From Verrucomicrobiales bacterium (GTDB lineage Bacteria > Verrucomicrobiota > Verrucomicrobiia > Verrucomicrobiales > DEV007), in NCBI GenBank assembly GCA_029213195.1, contig JARGNI010000038.1, positions 1 to 54,415 of the forward strand: 54,415 nucleotides of DNA, given 5' to 3'. Shown piece by piece: positions 26,941 through 36,294 of this stretch. Under the pieces are notes generated by a model. It did no database searches, had not been told where the DNA came from, and saw nothing but the letters and a program-made list of their open reading frames with translations. Every line of letters starts with the position of its first letter. Positions within the stretch are counted from its first letter, which is position 1. The translations under genes were made by a program, and so were the position numbers.

Positions 26941-28403
26941 TGTTGGACGACACTGCCAGCCGGTTTTCGATCGGAATCCTGCTCTTCATCGGGTGGGAGA
27001 TCCTCGCGATCATGACGATCGTGAACGTCGTGATGAAGGCGCGCTCGGCAGCGGGAGCCTGGGGCTGGACCATGGCGATGCTGGCCTTTCCGTTCGTGGC
27101 GGTTCCTTTGTATTGGATCCTCGGACGTCAGCAATTCCAGGGCTACAGGGAGCAACTCCAGATTGCCCAGGAACAAAACGAAGGAGTCTTCGATCGACTC
27201 ATCGAAACGCTGGATCCTCATTTTGCCCAGTTGAACGAAGAGGAGAAGCGGTACGGAGGAGTCCTCGAGCGTCTCAGCGAACGCCGCTGGACGGATGGGA
27301 ACGAGGTCTGCCTCCTGATCGATGGCGAGCAGACTTTCGATGCGATTTTTCGCGAGATCGAGACCGCTGAGGATTACATCCTCTCCCAGTTCTTCATCGT
27401 CAAAGAAGACTCGCTCGGGACTGAGTATCGAGAACTGCTGGAACGGAAAGCACGCGAGGGAGTGAAGGTCTACTTCATCTACGATGAGATCGGCAGCCAC
27501 AAACTCTCGAAAAGCTATGTGAGATCGTTGCGGGAGGCCGGGGTCCAGGTACATCGGTTTCACTCGACCCAGGGGCCCAGCAATCGTTTTCAGATCAATT
27601 TCCGAAATCACCGAAAGATTGTCGTCGTCGATGGTCGAGTCGGATTCGTGGGGGGGCACAACGTGGGAGACGAATATCGAGAGACCACGGAGCGCTATGG
27701 TGAGTGGCGGGATACCCATGTCAAATTGACGGGCCCTTCTGTGCTCAGCCTGCAAATGGTGTTTCTCGGCGACTACTTCTGGGCGGCACGGCAGATTCCG
27801 GAACTCAAATGGGATCGCATTGTGGCGGCGGACGGAAGTCACTGTGGTGCCGGCCCTTCCAAGGTGCTGACCTTGCCGACAGGACCGATCGAGCGCGTCG
27901 AGGGAGGAACGGTCTACTTCCTCAATGCGATCACTCGGGCAAAGGAGCGTTTCTGGATTGCTTCTCCCTATTTCGTCACCGACGAGTCGATCCGCTCTTC
28001 CCTCCAGATGGCAGCTCTTCGAGGGGTTGATGTCAGGGTCATGATACCGGACAAACCGGACAAGTGGATTCCCTGGCTGGCGACGTTTTCCTACCTGGAA
28101 GACATGGATGCTGCGGGAGTGAAGGTCTATCGATACGAGCCGGGTTTTCTTCATCAGAAGGTCCTCCTCGTCGATGACTTTTTGTCTTCGGTCGGAACGG
28201 CCAATCTCGACAATCGGTCGATGCGATTGAACTTCGAAGTCTCGGCACTCGTCATGTGTCGTGAGTTCGCCAAGGGGGTCGAGTCCATGCTCGAGGTGGA
28301 TTTTGCCCGCTGTCGGCAGGTGGGAAAAGAGGACTATTCTTCGCGTCCGCTCTGGTTCAAGTTGGCCGTGAAACTGGCACGACTCGCCAGTCCTGTGCTG
28401 TAA
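26940..28403 (+). CDS. cls: Cardiolipin synthase
   Basis: Condenses two phosphatidylglycerol molecules to cardiolipin at the inner membrane. The product has 487 residues from the ATG at 26940 (a TTG one codon upstream is the alternative). Two N-terminal membrane helices (about residues 10-62) are followed by two phospholipase-D domains. Their HKD motifs, HRKIVVVD (His about 224) and HQKVLLVD (His about 405), are both intact. The upstream receiver gene overlaps by one base, an unusual pairing that might link membrane lipid make-up to a signalling input. Confidence 0.95.
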   Translation: MLDDTASRFSIGILLFIGWEILAIMTIVNVVMKARSAAGAWGWTMAMLAFPFVAVPLYWILGRQQFQGYREQLQIAQEQNEGVFDRLIETLDPHFAQLNEEEKRYGGVLERLSERRWTDGNEVCLLIDGEQTFDAIFREIETAEDYILSQFFIVKEDSLGTEYRELLERKAREGVKVYFIYDEIGSHKLSKSYVRSLREAGVQVHRFHSTQGPSNRFQINFRNHRKIVVVDGRVGFVGGHNVGDEYRETTERYGEWRDTHVKLTGPSVLSLQMVFLGDYFWAARQIPELKWDRIVAADGSHCGAGPSKVLTLPTGPIERVEGGTVYFLNAITRAKERFWIASPYFVTDESIRSSLQMAALRGVDVRVMIPDKPDKWIPWLATFSYLEDMDAAGVKVYRYEPGFLHQKVLLVDDFLSSVGTANLDNRSMRLNFEVSALVMCREFAKGVESMLEVDFARCRQVGKEDYSSRPLWFKLAVKLARLASPVL

Positions 28404-28425
28404 GGCTTTTTCTCCCTTCCCTCCG

Positions 28426-29568
28426 ATGCCCGACCTGTACTATTTCGACTGCAATGCGACGACCCCGATGGGGGCGGCGGCCCGCGAGGCCTGGCTGGAA
28501 GCGAACGACCGGCACTGGGCGAATCCTTCGAGCTTGTATCGGGAGGCCGGTCTGGCGAAGCAGGAACTGGATCGCTGGAGAGAAGAACTTGCCGATCGCC
28601 TGGGGCTGGAAGAGCCCGAGCGGATCGTTTTCACCTCGGGGGCGACGGAAGCGAATAACGCGGTCATCCGTTATTTCCTCGATACGGGGCGAAAGAGAAT
28701 CGCCTATTCTGCGATCGAACATCCCTGTGTCGATGCCGCGGTAAAACAGTGGGGAGACTCCGAGCAGGTTCGTGAGATTCCGGTCCATTCCGATACCGGT
28801 GTTGTCGACCTTGCGCCGCTGCGCGACTGGATTGGTGACGGCGAGATCGATGCGGTTTCGGTGATGGCTGCGAACAACGAAACGGGTGCTCTTCAGCCCT
28901 GGCGAGAAGTGGCGGCGCTTTGCCGAGAGCAGGGGATCCCATTCCACTCCGATGCCGCACAATGGATCGGAAAGATGGAGAGCGGTGATTTCGATGGGGT
29001 CGATTGGATCACTGGGAGTGCGCACAAGTTCGAGGGAGGGAAAGGCTGTGGGTTCCTGGTCATTTCCGAAGAGGAACTCGATCGGTTTCACGGTTTGATT
29101 GGCGGTCCCCAGGAAGACGGGCGTCGGGCTGGCACCGAGAATCTACCCGCGGTAGCGGGGATGGTGACCGCGCTGATGGGGCGGTCCGATGAAGATCTGT
29201 CCGATATCGCGGGGGTGCAGAGCCAGAGACGAGATCATTTTGAAGCGCAAGTTCGAGATGCGTTGGGGGTGCGCTTGCTTGGCGACGGCGGAGCTCGTCT
29301 CTGGAATACCTCGATGTTTGTCCTGCCCCACACCCGCAATGCCAAGTGGGTCAGTCGTTTGAGCCAGCGAGGATTTGCGGTATCGACCGGTTCCGCCTGC
29401 AGTTCAGGGCGCGGGAATCCATCCCGCGTCATGGCTGCAATGGGGCTCGACTACGACGAGATGGGGCGGGTGTTGCGAATCAGTGGGGAATGGGAGACTC
29501 CAGCTGCCCATTGGGAGGCCCTGGCAGGGGCTCTAGTGGAGATCGAGAAAGAGCTGCAGGGTCAGTAG
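28426..29568 (+). CDS. Cysteine desulfurase (NifS/IscS-like)
   Basis: PLP enzyme that takes sulfur from cysteine as a persulfide for Fe-S clusters or thiolation. The product has 380 residues. It begins with YYFDCNATTPM, has the GATEANN cofactor loop near residue 72, HPCV near 99, PLP lysine Lys201 (SAHKFEGGKGCGF) and sulfur-carrying Cys325 (STGSACSSG). No iscU, sufE or tRNA-thiolation gene is next to it. It converges with a rhodanese gene, overlapping the end of that frame by 7 bases, so sulfur relay between the two is plausible but not shown. Confidence 0.93.
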   Translation: MPDLYYFDCNATTPMGAAAREAWLEANDRHWANPSSLYREAGLAKQELDRWREELADRLGLEEPERIVFTSGATEANNAVIRYFLDTGRKRIAYSAIEHPCVDAAVKQWGDSEQVREIPVHSDTGVVDLAPLRDWIGDGEIDAVSVMAANNETGALQPWREVAALCREQGIPFHSDAAQWIGKMESGDFDGVDWITGSAHKFEGGKGCGFLVISEEELDRFHGLIGGPQEDGRRAGTENLPAVAGMVTALMGRSDEDLSDIAGVQSQRRDHFEAQVRDALGVRLLGDGGARLWNTSMFVLPHTRNAKWVSRLSQRGFAVSTGSACSSGRGNPSRVMAAMGLDYDEMGRVLRISGEWETPAAHWEALAGALVEIEKELQGQ

Positions 29569-29927
29569 CGAGGAACCTTGGGATCGATCTCGGAGGACCA
29601 TTGATCGATTCCCCCCGACATGCTCCAGGTCGAGGAAAGTCCTCGCTCTCTCAAGAACAGGGTCGCGTGGAGAGATCGCATCCCATGATGGCAATAAACG
29701 ATCACCGGCGTCTCGGATTCTCCTTCCGCCGGGAGAAGGAGACCCGGGGCGAGTTCTCCAAAGCGACTCAGCGGAATGAGTTCAGCGCCTTCGATCTTGC
29801 AAAGCTGGAACTCATCCTCCTCACGACAATCCACGAGTCGAAAGGAAGGCGAGTCCGTGTCCTTGCGGAGGGACGCCACCTCGGCGGGAGAGATTTCAAG
29901 TTCGTCGGAGGAGGGAAGTTCTGGCAT
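29562..29927 (-). CDS. Rhodanese-like domain protein
   Basis: Product of 121 residues from the internal ATG at 29927 (MPELPSSDELEISP); a longer frame starts at 29963. A single rhodanese domain has LVDCREEDEF near the start and active-site loop VIVYCHHGMRS with an intact catalytic Cys, followed by the expected MSGGIDQW. It may carry persulfide sulfur. It converges on, and slightly overlaps, the cysteine desulfurase gene. In contrast, the rhodanese module at 4.4-4.8 kb has lost its Cys. Confidence 0.88.
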   Translation of the reverse strand: MPELPSSDELEISPAEVASLRKDTDSPSFRLVDCREEDEFQLCKIEGAELIPLSRFGELAPGLLLPAEGESETPVIVYCHHGMRSLHATLFLRERGLSSTWSMSGGIDQWSSEIDPKVPRY

Positions 29928-30099
29928 GGGGGAGAAGATTGAACCGTGCCGAGTCGAATGCAAGCGCAGCCAGGGAACCCGGAGTCTTGGAGAACGTTCT
30001 CCAGGCGAAAAATCGGATTGAAGACCCCGTCGGACGAACCATAGTGTCTCCTGCCCGAATCTCCGTTGAAGAGAGCGCGGGCAAGAACCACGAGTTGCT

Positions 30100-30405
30100 A
30101 TGCCTACCTACGATTACAAGTGTCAGAAATGCGGTCACCAGTTCGAGGTGTTTCAATCGATGAAAGACGATCGGCTTACCGATTGCCCCGAGGAAAACTG
30201 TGATGGTTCGGTCAAGCGCCTGCTCGGAACCGGGGCGGGAATTATTTTCAAGGGCTCCGGCTTCTACGAGACGGATTACCGAAGCGATTCCTACAAGAAG
30301 GGAGCCAGTGCCGACAAGCCGAAGTCCGAATCCAAGAGTTCGGATTCGAAAGGTTCCGACTCCAAGGGTTCCAGTTCGAAGACCTCGACGAAATCCGATT
30401 CTTGA
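30100..30405 (+). CDS. FmdB-type zinc-ribbon protein
   Basis: Product of 101 residues. The first 45 residues are an FmdB-type zinc ribbon: MPTYDYKCQKCGHQFEVFQS, then CPEENCDG, giving two Cys pairs for one zinc, and IIFKGSGFYETDY, which is characteristic. The rest is a low-complexity tail of Lys, Ser and Asp with repeated SDSKGS units. FmdB proteins are thought to be small regulators, with no settled role. The next gene begins 16 bases downstream and is probably co-transcribed. Confidence 0.9.
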   Translation: MPTYDYKCQKCGHQFEVFQSMKDDRLTDCPEENCDGSVKRLLGTGAGIIFKGSGFYETDYRSDSYKKGASADKPKSESKSSDSKGSDSKGSSSKTSTKSDS

Positions 30406-30421
30406 GGTAAATATTGGGATC

Positions 30422-31567
30422 ATGAAGCCTCATCGTCGCAAGAAGACTCCTCCTCGTCGCGAACAGGAATCGCAGGATCACGCCAACGAAGCGGAGGCAA
30501 CGCCTCCGTCTGAAGCGGTTCCACAAGAGGCACCGGCTCTAGATCCCGATCCCGCCACCTATCAGGCACCCGCAGAGCCGTATGTCGATCCCGGCGATAT
30601 GCAGTATGACCCGGGGCAGGCTCTCGCAGAGGAATCCACGAGTCCATATGCGGAAACCGATCCCGCTCAACCCTATGTCGATCCTGGGCAGCAAGCCGTC
30701 GATCCGAGCTACCAAGCCTATGTCGAGCCGCCGGCAGAACCCTACGTGGATCCGGCTCAGGCTGGCTACGTCGACCCCAATCAGGCCTATTCGACACCAC
30801 CACCCCCTCCTCCGGCAGATCCAAGTCCTGACGCCGGTATCTACGACGAGGCTCCGGTGACGAGTTCGCCCAAGGCACACCCACGAAAAAAGATCGCCAA
30901 GAAGAAGTCGGTCCGGCGAGCGCCAGCAGCGCGTCCGGTAACGACCGGAGCACGGCCAGGCGGTTACACTCGGCCCGCTCCCAGTTCGGGAGGCGGGGTT
31001 TCGGTGATGACGGTGTTTCTTTCTCTCTGCGCGGTCGTCATGCTTGCGATCGTGGCCTTTGTGGTGCTGCCCAAGAACCTCAAAACGATCGCAGGCTATC
31101 CTGCGACCCCAACGGTCTCAGGAGAGTCTCGGAATCTTCTCGATGAAGGGCAGAAGCTCATGATCAACAGGGAAGGGGAGCTTTCCCTGACCGAAGAACA
31201 GGTCAACACCTACCTCAACGAGCGCCTCAAAGGAAAGCAGGAAGGGATGATGGCCATTCTTGTGAAATTTAAGGGGGTCTACATCGACTTCACTCCTGGA
31301 TTCGCCGAGGTCTTTGTCGAGCGCGAACTCCTCGGAATTCCTTTGACCATGAGCGCCAAGATCAAGGGGGAGAGATTCCGGAGACAGGTTCTCTACAAGC
31401 CGGCCGGATGGTCGATCGGGAAGATCGAGTTCAAGTCGAGGAACATCAAGCCAGTCATCGAGATGTTCACCCGACTCCGCGAATCGATGCAGGACGAATA
31501 CCAGGTTCTCAAGATGATGACGGATGTCCGGTTCGAAGAGGACCGTCTCGTTCTCGATCCGTCCTAG
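30422..31567 (+). CDS. Membrane protein with YVDP-type repeats
   Basis: Product of 381 residues from the ATG at 30422. Residues 1-15 are basic (MKPHRRKKTPPRR). About residues 45-125 are Pro-, Tyr- and Asp-rich with repeats built around PYVDPGQ and YVDP (at least five copies). After a basic, Ala-rich stretch (KKIAKKKSVRRAPAA) comes one membrane helix (about 195-217, VMTVFLSLCAVVMLAIVAFVV). The C-terminal 150 residues are a soluble mixed-fold domain with LNERLKGK and a YIDFTPGFAEVFVEREL segment, exposed on the far side of the membrane. I recognise no family. It looks like a bitopic protein with a disordered cytoplasmic head, possibly a scaffold. It follows the FmdB gene. Confidence 0.7.
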   Translation: MKPHRRKKTPPRREQESQDHANEAEATPPSEAVPQEAPALDPDPATYQAPAEPYVDPGDMQYDPGQALAEESTSPYAETDPAQPYVDPGQQAVDPSYQAYVEPPAEPYVDPAQAGYVDPNQAYSTPPPPPPADPSPDAGIYDEAPVTSSPKAHPRKKIAKKKSVRRAPAARPVTTGARPGGYTRPAPSSGGGVSVMTVFLSLCAVVMLAIVAFVVLPKNLKTIAGYPATPTVSGESRNLLDEGQKLMINREGELSLTEEQVNTYLNERLKGKQEGMMAILVKFKGVYIDFTPGFAEVFVERELLGIPLTMSAKIKGERFRRQVLYKPAGWSIGKIEFKSRNIKPVIEMFTRLRESMQDEYQVLKMMTDVRFEEDRLVLDPS

Positions 31568-31646
31568 GGCAGCCTGTTGGTTGCGAATCTCAAGGCCTCA
31601 CACCTCTACCGTCCAAGGTCTCCCAGTGGGCGTAGCGTTCTTTCGT

Positions 31647-32213
31647 ATGGCAGAAGACACGAACCCGGATGAGACGATCCATGCAGGCAAGTTCCTGAGC
31701 TATCGCAAGACGGCGGAGGGGTGGGAATATGTCACGCGGAGCAACGCGAAAGGATGCGTCGCTGTCCTCGCGATGACGGATGACAAGCGGGTCATTCTCA
31801 TCGAACAATTTCGACCGCCTACCGGACGAAATGTCATCGAGTTGCCAGCAGGTCTCGCTGGCGATATCCCTCTGCAGGAAGAAGAGCCTCTCGTCACGGC
31901 GGCCAAAAGGGAGTTGAAAGAGGAAACCGGCTACATTGCGAAGAACTGGACCCTACTGACCGAGGGGACTTCCTCGGCAGGCATGACCGATGAGTTTGTC
32001 TCGATCTTTTACGCCACCGGATTGACGAAAATGGGTGAAGGGGGAGGTGTCGGAGGCGAAGAGATCCGGGTCCACTACGTTCACCAGATGGATTTTCCCA
32101 AGTGGTGCCGCGATCGGCAGGCCGAGGGAAAATGGGTCGATTTCAAGATTTTTGCTGCGCTGTATCTTGCTCGATCTGTGAGCCAGTCCACGGAGTCTCG
32201 GTTGTGGTATTGA
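31647..32213 (+). CDS. Nudix hydrolase, ADP-ribose-pyrophosphatase type
   Basis: Product of 188 residues from the ATG at 31647. Nudix box G-x5-E-x7-REUXEEXGU is complete, running from GDIPLQEEEP to RELKEETGY (about residues 71-95), and is preceded by IEQFRPPTGRNVIELPAGL, which fits the ADP-ribose-pyrophosphatase branch. A likely role is cleavage of ADP-ribose or similar nucleoside diphosphate derivatives. An ADP-ribosylglycohydrolase at 3 kb could release ADP-ribose, but the genes are not linked. Converges with the next gene. Confidence 0.9.
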   Translation: MAEDTNPDETIHAGKFLSYRKTAEGWEYVTRSNAKGCVAVLAMTDDKRVILIEQFRPPTGRNVIELPAGLAGDIPLQEEEPLVTAAKRELKEETGYIAKNWTLLTEGTSSAGMTDEFVSIFYATGLTKMGEGGGVGGEEIRVHYVHQMDFPKWCRDRQAEGKWVDFKIFAALYLARSVSQSTESRLWY

Positions 32214-32234
32214 TCTGATTTGTCGCGATCGAAC

Positions 32235-33275
32235 TCAAGAAGCGATCGTCCAGGCAGGGGGGAAGGATGCACGCGGAAATTCCTTCCGAACTTCGTCTCG
32301 CATCTCCTGCCACTCGTCTTCTCGGTAGCGCCGAGAGAGATGGATCAGGGTCAGGTTCTCCACCTGGGCCTCACGAGACAACCTGCCGACAAGGTCGGTC
32401 GTCATGTGGCCGTTCTTCCGGGCAAGAAGGTGGTCGCCGCTACGATACTGCGATTCGCAGACCAGGGTCTCGGTTCCCTCGAGCCAGGTCACGAGTTGGC
32501 TCCAGTCGGACGTGCCGGGCTCGACCCGGAAATCGGTGAGGTAAGCGAGCGAGGACCCCGGTGACTCGACGAGGAGAGTCTTTCGAAGTTCCTCCAGCGA
32601 GATTTCTTTGCCGACGACCGAGAGAAGATGCGTGTCGGGAAGAGTTTCATCGATCAGGGCCTGCAACCAAGGTCCCGGTTGCAGGCCGCAATGGCGCAAC
32701 GCATCAGGATCCACATTCTGCTTCGGGTCTTCTTGGAAGCGGTAACCGATTGATCGTGTCGTGTGGTGAGGCAGGCAGATCGTTTTCATCGAGAACGCCT
32801 TTGTCTTCAGGGCGACTCCTCCGGCGATGGGGCGAGAGGGCTGATCCTTTCTTACCGCGAATGCTTCCTTCGTCGCAAAACGGGCCGACTCGATGTCCTG
32901 CGGCGTGAGATCGAGACCTTCGCAGATCTCGTGCACGACCCAGTCGCCGGGTTGTTCGTGATGCAGATTCCAGACAAAGGAACGGAATCGATGATGAAGC
33001 AGCTCGATCGTTTTCTCCGGTCCCCAGACCGAAACCGGAAATTCGGGTCGGTTGTAGTTGTGACGAAAAAAGGTATCGAACCCACAGACATGATCCATGT
33101 GGAGGTGGGAAAAGCAGAGGTGCTCGATGGCCTGGATTTCCCCGATTCGAAGCGAGTCGAGGACCTTTTCTCCGCAATCGACGAGGAGGGGATGGATCGA
33201 CTGGCCGGTGTCGATCTTGAGATGGAGGGCGTTGTCTTCTCCGGGGCGTCCGAGGACTTTCCAGTCGATGCTCAT
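32235..33275 (-). CDS. RNase Z-like metallo-beta-lactamase-fold hydrolase
   Basis: Product of 346 residues from the ATG at 33275. The zinc-binding motif SHLHMDHVCGF is near residue 58 and the C-terminal motif LIHLSRRYR near 315, as in the tRNase Z family. It could be the tRNA 3' endonuclease itself or a related phosphodiesterase: the insert between motifs is longer than in bacterial RNase Z, and the exosite arm is not evident. The gene follows msrB on the same strand, with 46 bases in between. Confidence 0.75.
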   Translation of the reverse strand: MSIDWKVLGRPGEDNALHLKIDTGQSIHPLLVDCGEKVLDSLRIGEIQAIEHLCFSHLHMDHVCGFDTFFRHNYNRPEFPVSVWGPEKTIELLHHRFRSFVWNLHHEQPGDWVVHEICEGLDLTPQDIESARFATKEAFAVRKDQPSRPIAGGVALKTKAFSMKTICLPHHTTRSIGYRFQEDPKQNVDPDALRHCGLQPGPWLQALIDETLPDTHLLSVVGKEISLEELRKTLLVESPGSSLAYLTDFRVEPGTSDWSQLVTWLEGTETLVCESQYRSGDHLLARKNGHMTTDLVGRLSREAQVENLTLIHLSRRYREDEWQEMRDEVRKEFPRASFPPAWTIAS

Positions 33276-33321
33276 CGTCGAGAGCATGGACCGAGATGCG
33301 CCGAGGGACCAATGAAGAATT

Positions 33322-33837
33322 CTATCGCGAGGAAAAAAGGGAGAGATACTTTCCAAGCCCTTCCTTCTCGAGATCCTGCGAGGGGATGAAGCGCAGGGCG
33401 GCGGAGTTGATGCAATAGCGGAGCCCGGTAGGCTCTGGTCCGTCGGGGAAAACGTGCCCGAGATGGGTGTCTCCCGTGACGGAGCGGACCTCGGTGCGGA
33501 GCATTCCGAACTTTCGATCCGTCACCTCGACGATCTCCTCGGGCACGAGCGGTTGCGTGAAACTGGGCCAACCGGTCCCCGATTTGAATTTGTGGGTCGA
33601 AGAGAAAAGGGGCTGGCCGGAGATGATGTCCACATAGATGCCCGGCTCCTTGTTGTCCCAGTAGGCATTGCGAAAGGCGGGTTCGGTCCCATCTTCCACT
33701 GCGACCTTGAACTGGATCGATGTGAGTCGGGTCTTCAACTCCTCTCGATCAGCGCGCTCGGGTTTTGATGAACCTCCGCAGGCGGCAAGAAAGAGGGCCG
33801 GCAGGACGAGCAGGGAGAGAGGGCGCAAACGCTTCAT
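33322..33837 (-). CDS. msrB: Lipoprotein peptide-methionine (R)-S-oxide reductase MsrB
   Basis: Reduces the R-epimer of methionine sulfoxide. Product of 171 residues. The lipoprotein signal has lipobox LAAC with Cys20. The MsrB domain follows: [18 protein letters not shown] (about 77-94), HLGHVFPDG (about 125-133) and catalytic Cys142 in [11 protein letters not shown]. The paired CxxC zinc ligands of many MsrB proteins are absent, as in the zinc-free group. With lipoprotein MsrA at 0.9 kb this makes a pair of lipid-anchored repair enzymes for envelope proteins. Lies downstream of purH on the same strand. Confidence 0.95.
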   Translation of the reverse strand: MKRLRPLSLLVLPALFLAACGGSSKPERADREELKTRLTSIQFKVAVEDGTEPAFRNAYWDNKEPGIYVDIISGQPLFSSTHKFKSGTGWPSFTQPLVPEEIVEVTDRKFGMLRTEVRSVTGDTHLGHVFPDGPEPTGLRYCINSAALRFIPSQDLEKEGLGKYLSLFSSR

Positions 33838-33921
33838 GGGTCTATAGACGACAAGAGTTTGAGAAACCTACGTTTCTCCTGCTGAAAGTGCGCCTATTGG
33901 CCCTGGAATCTCCTTTCCCGA

Positions 33922-35460
33922 TCAATGTAGGAAGTGGCGATGTCCCGTGAAGACCATGGCCGCATCATGCTCGTTGGCAGCAGCGATGACCTCTTCGTCC
34001 CGGATGGAACCTCCGGGCTGGATCGCGGCGGTGGCTCCGGCTTCGAGAGCATTGACGAGGCCGTCGGGGAAGGGGAACATCGCATCGCTGGCGACCACGG
34101 ACCCTTTCAGACTGAGCCCAGCCTGCTCGGCTTTCCAGGTGGCGAGACGACAGGAATCCACCCGGGACATCTGACCGGCGCCGATGCCCAGCGTGCGATC
34201 ACTCGAGGTGAAGACGATGGCATTGGATTTGACGTGCTTGACGATTCTCCAGCCGAAACGCATCGCTTCGATCTCCTCGGCCGTGGGAGGACGCTGCGTC
34301 TGGACTTTTTCCTCGATATGATCGAGACCCAGGGCCTTGGAATCGTGGTCCATCACGAGAAGCCCTCCGGGAGCGGAAGAAATGATGGGATCATCGAGGG
34401 TGTCTCGGAAGGCCTCATGCATCTGGATGAGACGAAGGTTTTTCTTCTTCTGGAGGAGAGCCCGCGCATCGGTTTCGAACTCGGGAGCGATGATCACATC
34501 CGTGAAGATCTCAGAGATGACCCGCGCGAGACCGATGCCGAGGGGACGGTTGCAGACGATGACTCCACCGAAGGGTGCCTGGCGATCGGTTTCGAACGCC
34601 TTTTCCCAGGCGAGTCGGAGATCGTTCTCATCGGCACCCACACCGCAGGGGTTGGTATGCTTGAGAATGGCCACGGCAGGGCGGCGAAACTCGAGAATCA
34701 GTTCCGACGCGGCACCGATGTCGATCACATTCGTGTAGCTGAGCCCCTTGCCCTGGAGCTGCTTGAAGTAGTCGGCAAAGTTTCCATACAGGGAAGCGGC
34801 CTGGTGCGGATTCTCACCGTAGCGGAGTTCCTGGGCGAGAGGGAGGCTGATCGAGAAGGAGCTTTCCGTTTCCTGGAGATCGTTGAGGTGAGAAGCGATC
34901 GCGGCATCGTAGGCAGAGGTTCTCTGGAAGACCTTGATGGCCAGTCTCTCCCGGGTCTTGAGGCTGGTGTTGCCCTCGTGCTCTTCGAGGTCGGAGAGCA
35001 CCGTCTCGTAGTCGTCGGGATCGACCACGACGGTCACGGAGTCATGATTCTTTGCCGCCGAGCGCAGCATGCTGGGACCACCGATATCAATCTGTTCGAT
35101 CGCTTCGGCCCGCGTGACGCCCTCCTTGGCGACGGTCTCCTCGAAGGGGTAGAGATTGACGACAACAAGGTCGATGGGGAGGATGTCATGCTCGTCGGCC
35201 TGGCTGACATGTTCCTTATTGTCCCGCCGATAGAGAAGTCCACCGTGGACCTTGGGGTGGAGGGTCTTGACTCGACCGTCGAACATCTCGGGAAAGCCCG
35301 TAAAATCGGAAACCTCGATGACGGGGATGTCGAGGTCGGCGATGAACTTGGCAGTTCCTCCTGTGGAGAGAATCTCGATTTCGTGTTCGTGGAGACCTCG
35401 GGCAAGGGTTTCGAGACCGGTCTTATCGGATACAGAAATTAGGGCGCGTGCAATGCTCAT
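33922..35460 (-). CDS. purH: Bifunctional AICAR transformylase/IMP cyclohydrolase
   Basis: Catalyses the last two steps of IMP synthesis. Product of 512 residues from the ATG at 35460 (longer frames upstream lack homology). The N-terminal MGS-like IMP cyclohydrolase domain (about 1-190) has [18 protein letters not shown] and [20 protein letters not shown]. The AICAR transformylase domain follows, with [21 protein letters not shown] and VKSNAIVF. Full length and apparently intact. msrB and the RNase Z-like gene are downstream on the same strand. Confidence 0.97.
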   Translation of the reverse strand: MSIARALISVSDKTGLETLARGLHEHEIEILSTGGTAKFIADLDIPVIEVSDFTGFPEMFDGRVKTLHPKVHGGLLYRRDNKEHVSQADEHDILPIDLVVVNLYPFEETVAKEGVTRAEAIEQIDIGGPSMLRSAAKNHDSVTVVVDPDDYETVLSDLEEHEGNTSLKTRERLAIKVFQRTSAYDAAIASHLNDLQETESSFSISLPLAQELRYGENPHQAASLYGNFADYFKQLQGKGLSYTNVIDIGAASELILEFRRPAVAILKHTNPCGVGADENDLRLAWEKAFETDRQAPFGGVIVCNRPLGIGLARVISEIFTDVIIAPEFETDARALLQKKKNLRLIQMHEAFRDTLDDPIISSAPGGLLVMDHDSKALGLDHIEEKVQTQRPPTAEEIEAMRFGWRIVKHVKSNAIVFTSSDRTLGIGAGQMSRVDSCRLATWKAEQAGLSLKGSVVASDAMFPFPDGLVNALEAGATAAIQPGGSIRDEEVIAAANEHDAAMVFTGHRHFLH

Positions 35461-35607
35461 GAGCTCTTCGTTTGAGGCAGCTGTACGCGCCAGAGGATGC
35501 CGTGCAAGAGGCAAAATCAGGGAATCAAGGGATTTGAAAAAATAAAGGGCAGGGAACGGCTTTGAACCGCTTTTTGGAAAATTTCGGCTCGAATATTTAA
35601 AAAATCC

Positions 35608-35636
35608 TTGCTTCTTATTTAAGAAACCTTAATAAT
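35608..35636 (+). promoter_or_regulatory. Candidate sigma-70-type promoter of the LysM gene
   Basis: AATAAT at 35631-35636 matches the -10 consensus at five of six bases; TTGCTT at 35608-35613, 17 bases upstream, is a weak -35. An AT-rich stretch precedes it. Transcription would start near 35643. Confidence 0.4.
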
Positions 35637-35672
35637 TTGGAGTAATTAGGCACAAGAACTGACCTCTGGATT

Positions 35673-36167
35673 ATGAAATACCTTTATCTGCTCCCTCTCG
35701 GCATCGCATTGATGACCGTTTCTTGTAAGAACAATCCGAAGACGGCTTCGACGAATCCGTACCAGAACAATCCCTACTACGGACCAAGCGGTTCGAACTA
35801 CGGGAACAGCACCACGGATTATTCGACTTCATCGAATGCGAACAAGTATCCGAGCTACAGCGACAGCGCTTATACGCCGCCCACTTCGAACAATAACGCC
35901 GACGTCTCTTTGCCGAGTGTTCCTTCGGTTCCCGCCTACAGCGGCCCTGCACCTTCCTACAGCAATCCTACGCCGACCTACAGTGGCACGACGACATCGG
36001 GCAGTTACTCCCAGCCGAGCTCCGGTGGAAGTACTCACACGGTGGCTCCAGGTGAAAATCTCTATCGCATCAGCCTGAAGTACAACACCAAGGTGGCTGC
36101 GATCAAGAGTGCGAACGGTATGGCCAGCGACACGATCCACCCAGGTCAGGTCCTTAGGATTCCCTGA
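35673..36167 (+). CDS. LysM-domain lipoprotein
   Basis: Product of 164 residues. Lipoprotein signal with lipobox MTVSC (Cys18), then about 100 residues of Tyr/Ser/Asn/Pro/Thr-rich, probably disordered, surface-type linker, then one LysM domain at the C-terminus (about 121-164, HTVAPGENLYRISLKYNTK and IHPGQVLRIP). LysM binds peptidoglycan glycan chains, so the protein probably links the membrane lipid anchor to the wall. No catalytic domain. A strong bidirectional terminator follows. Confidence 0.93.
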   Translation: MKYLYLLPLGIALMTVSCKNNPKTASTNPYQNNPYYGPSGSNYGNSTTDYSTSSNANKYPSYSDSAYTPPTSNNNADVSLPSVPSVPAYSGPAPSYSNPTPTYSGTTTSGSYSQPSSGGSTHTVAPGENLYRISLKYNTKVAAIKSANGMASDTIHPGQVLRIP

Positions 36168-36191
36168 TCGGTCTAACAGTTCCTGTTTTCA

Positions 36192-36226
36192 AAGAAAAAG
36201 GCATTCCTTCGCGGGAATGCTTTTTT
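36192..36226. terminator. Bidirectional terminator between LysM gene and eboD
   Basis: GCATTCC (36201-36207) and GGAATGC (36214-36220) form the stem; A5 precedes it and T6 follows, so it can end both the plus-strand LysM transcript and the convergent eboD transcript. Confidence 0.85.
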
Positions 36227-36294
36227 GTTGGTCTCTTCGCCTTGTGGATCTTCCTTCTCGCTTTCGGAAGCGACGGTGAGGGAAGTCGAGCTTC

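Noticed and set aside
33934-35442. 502-codon plus-strand frame over purH, and similar frames over miaB (46458-47837), xylA (23371-24876), the tricorn gene (8705-10021) and the PVC heme gene (50442-52088)
   Set aside because: All are antisense to confident genes and read as low-information mirror sequence, with no start context or domain.
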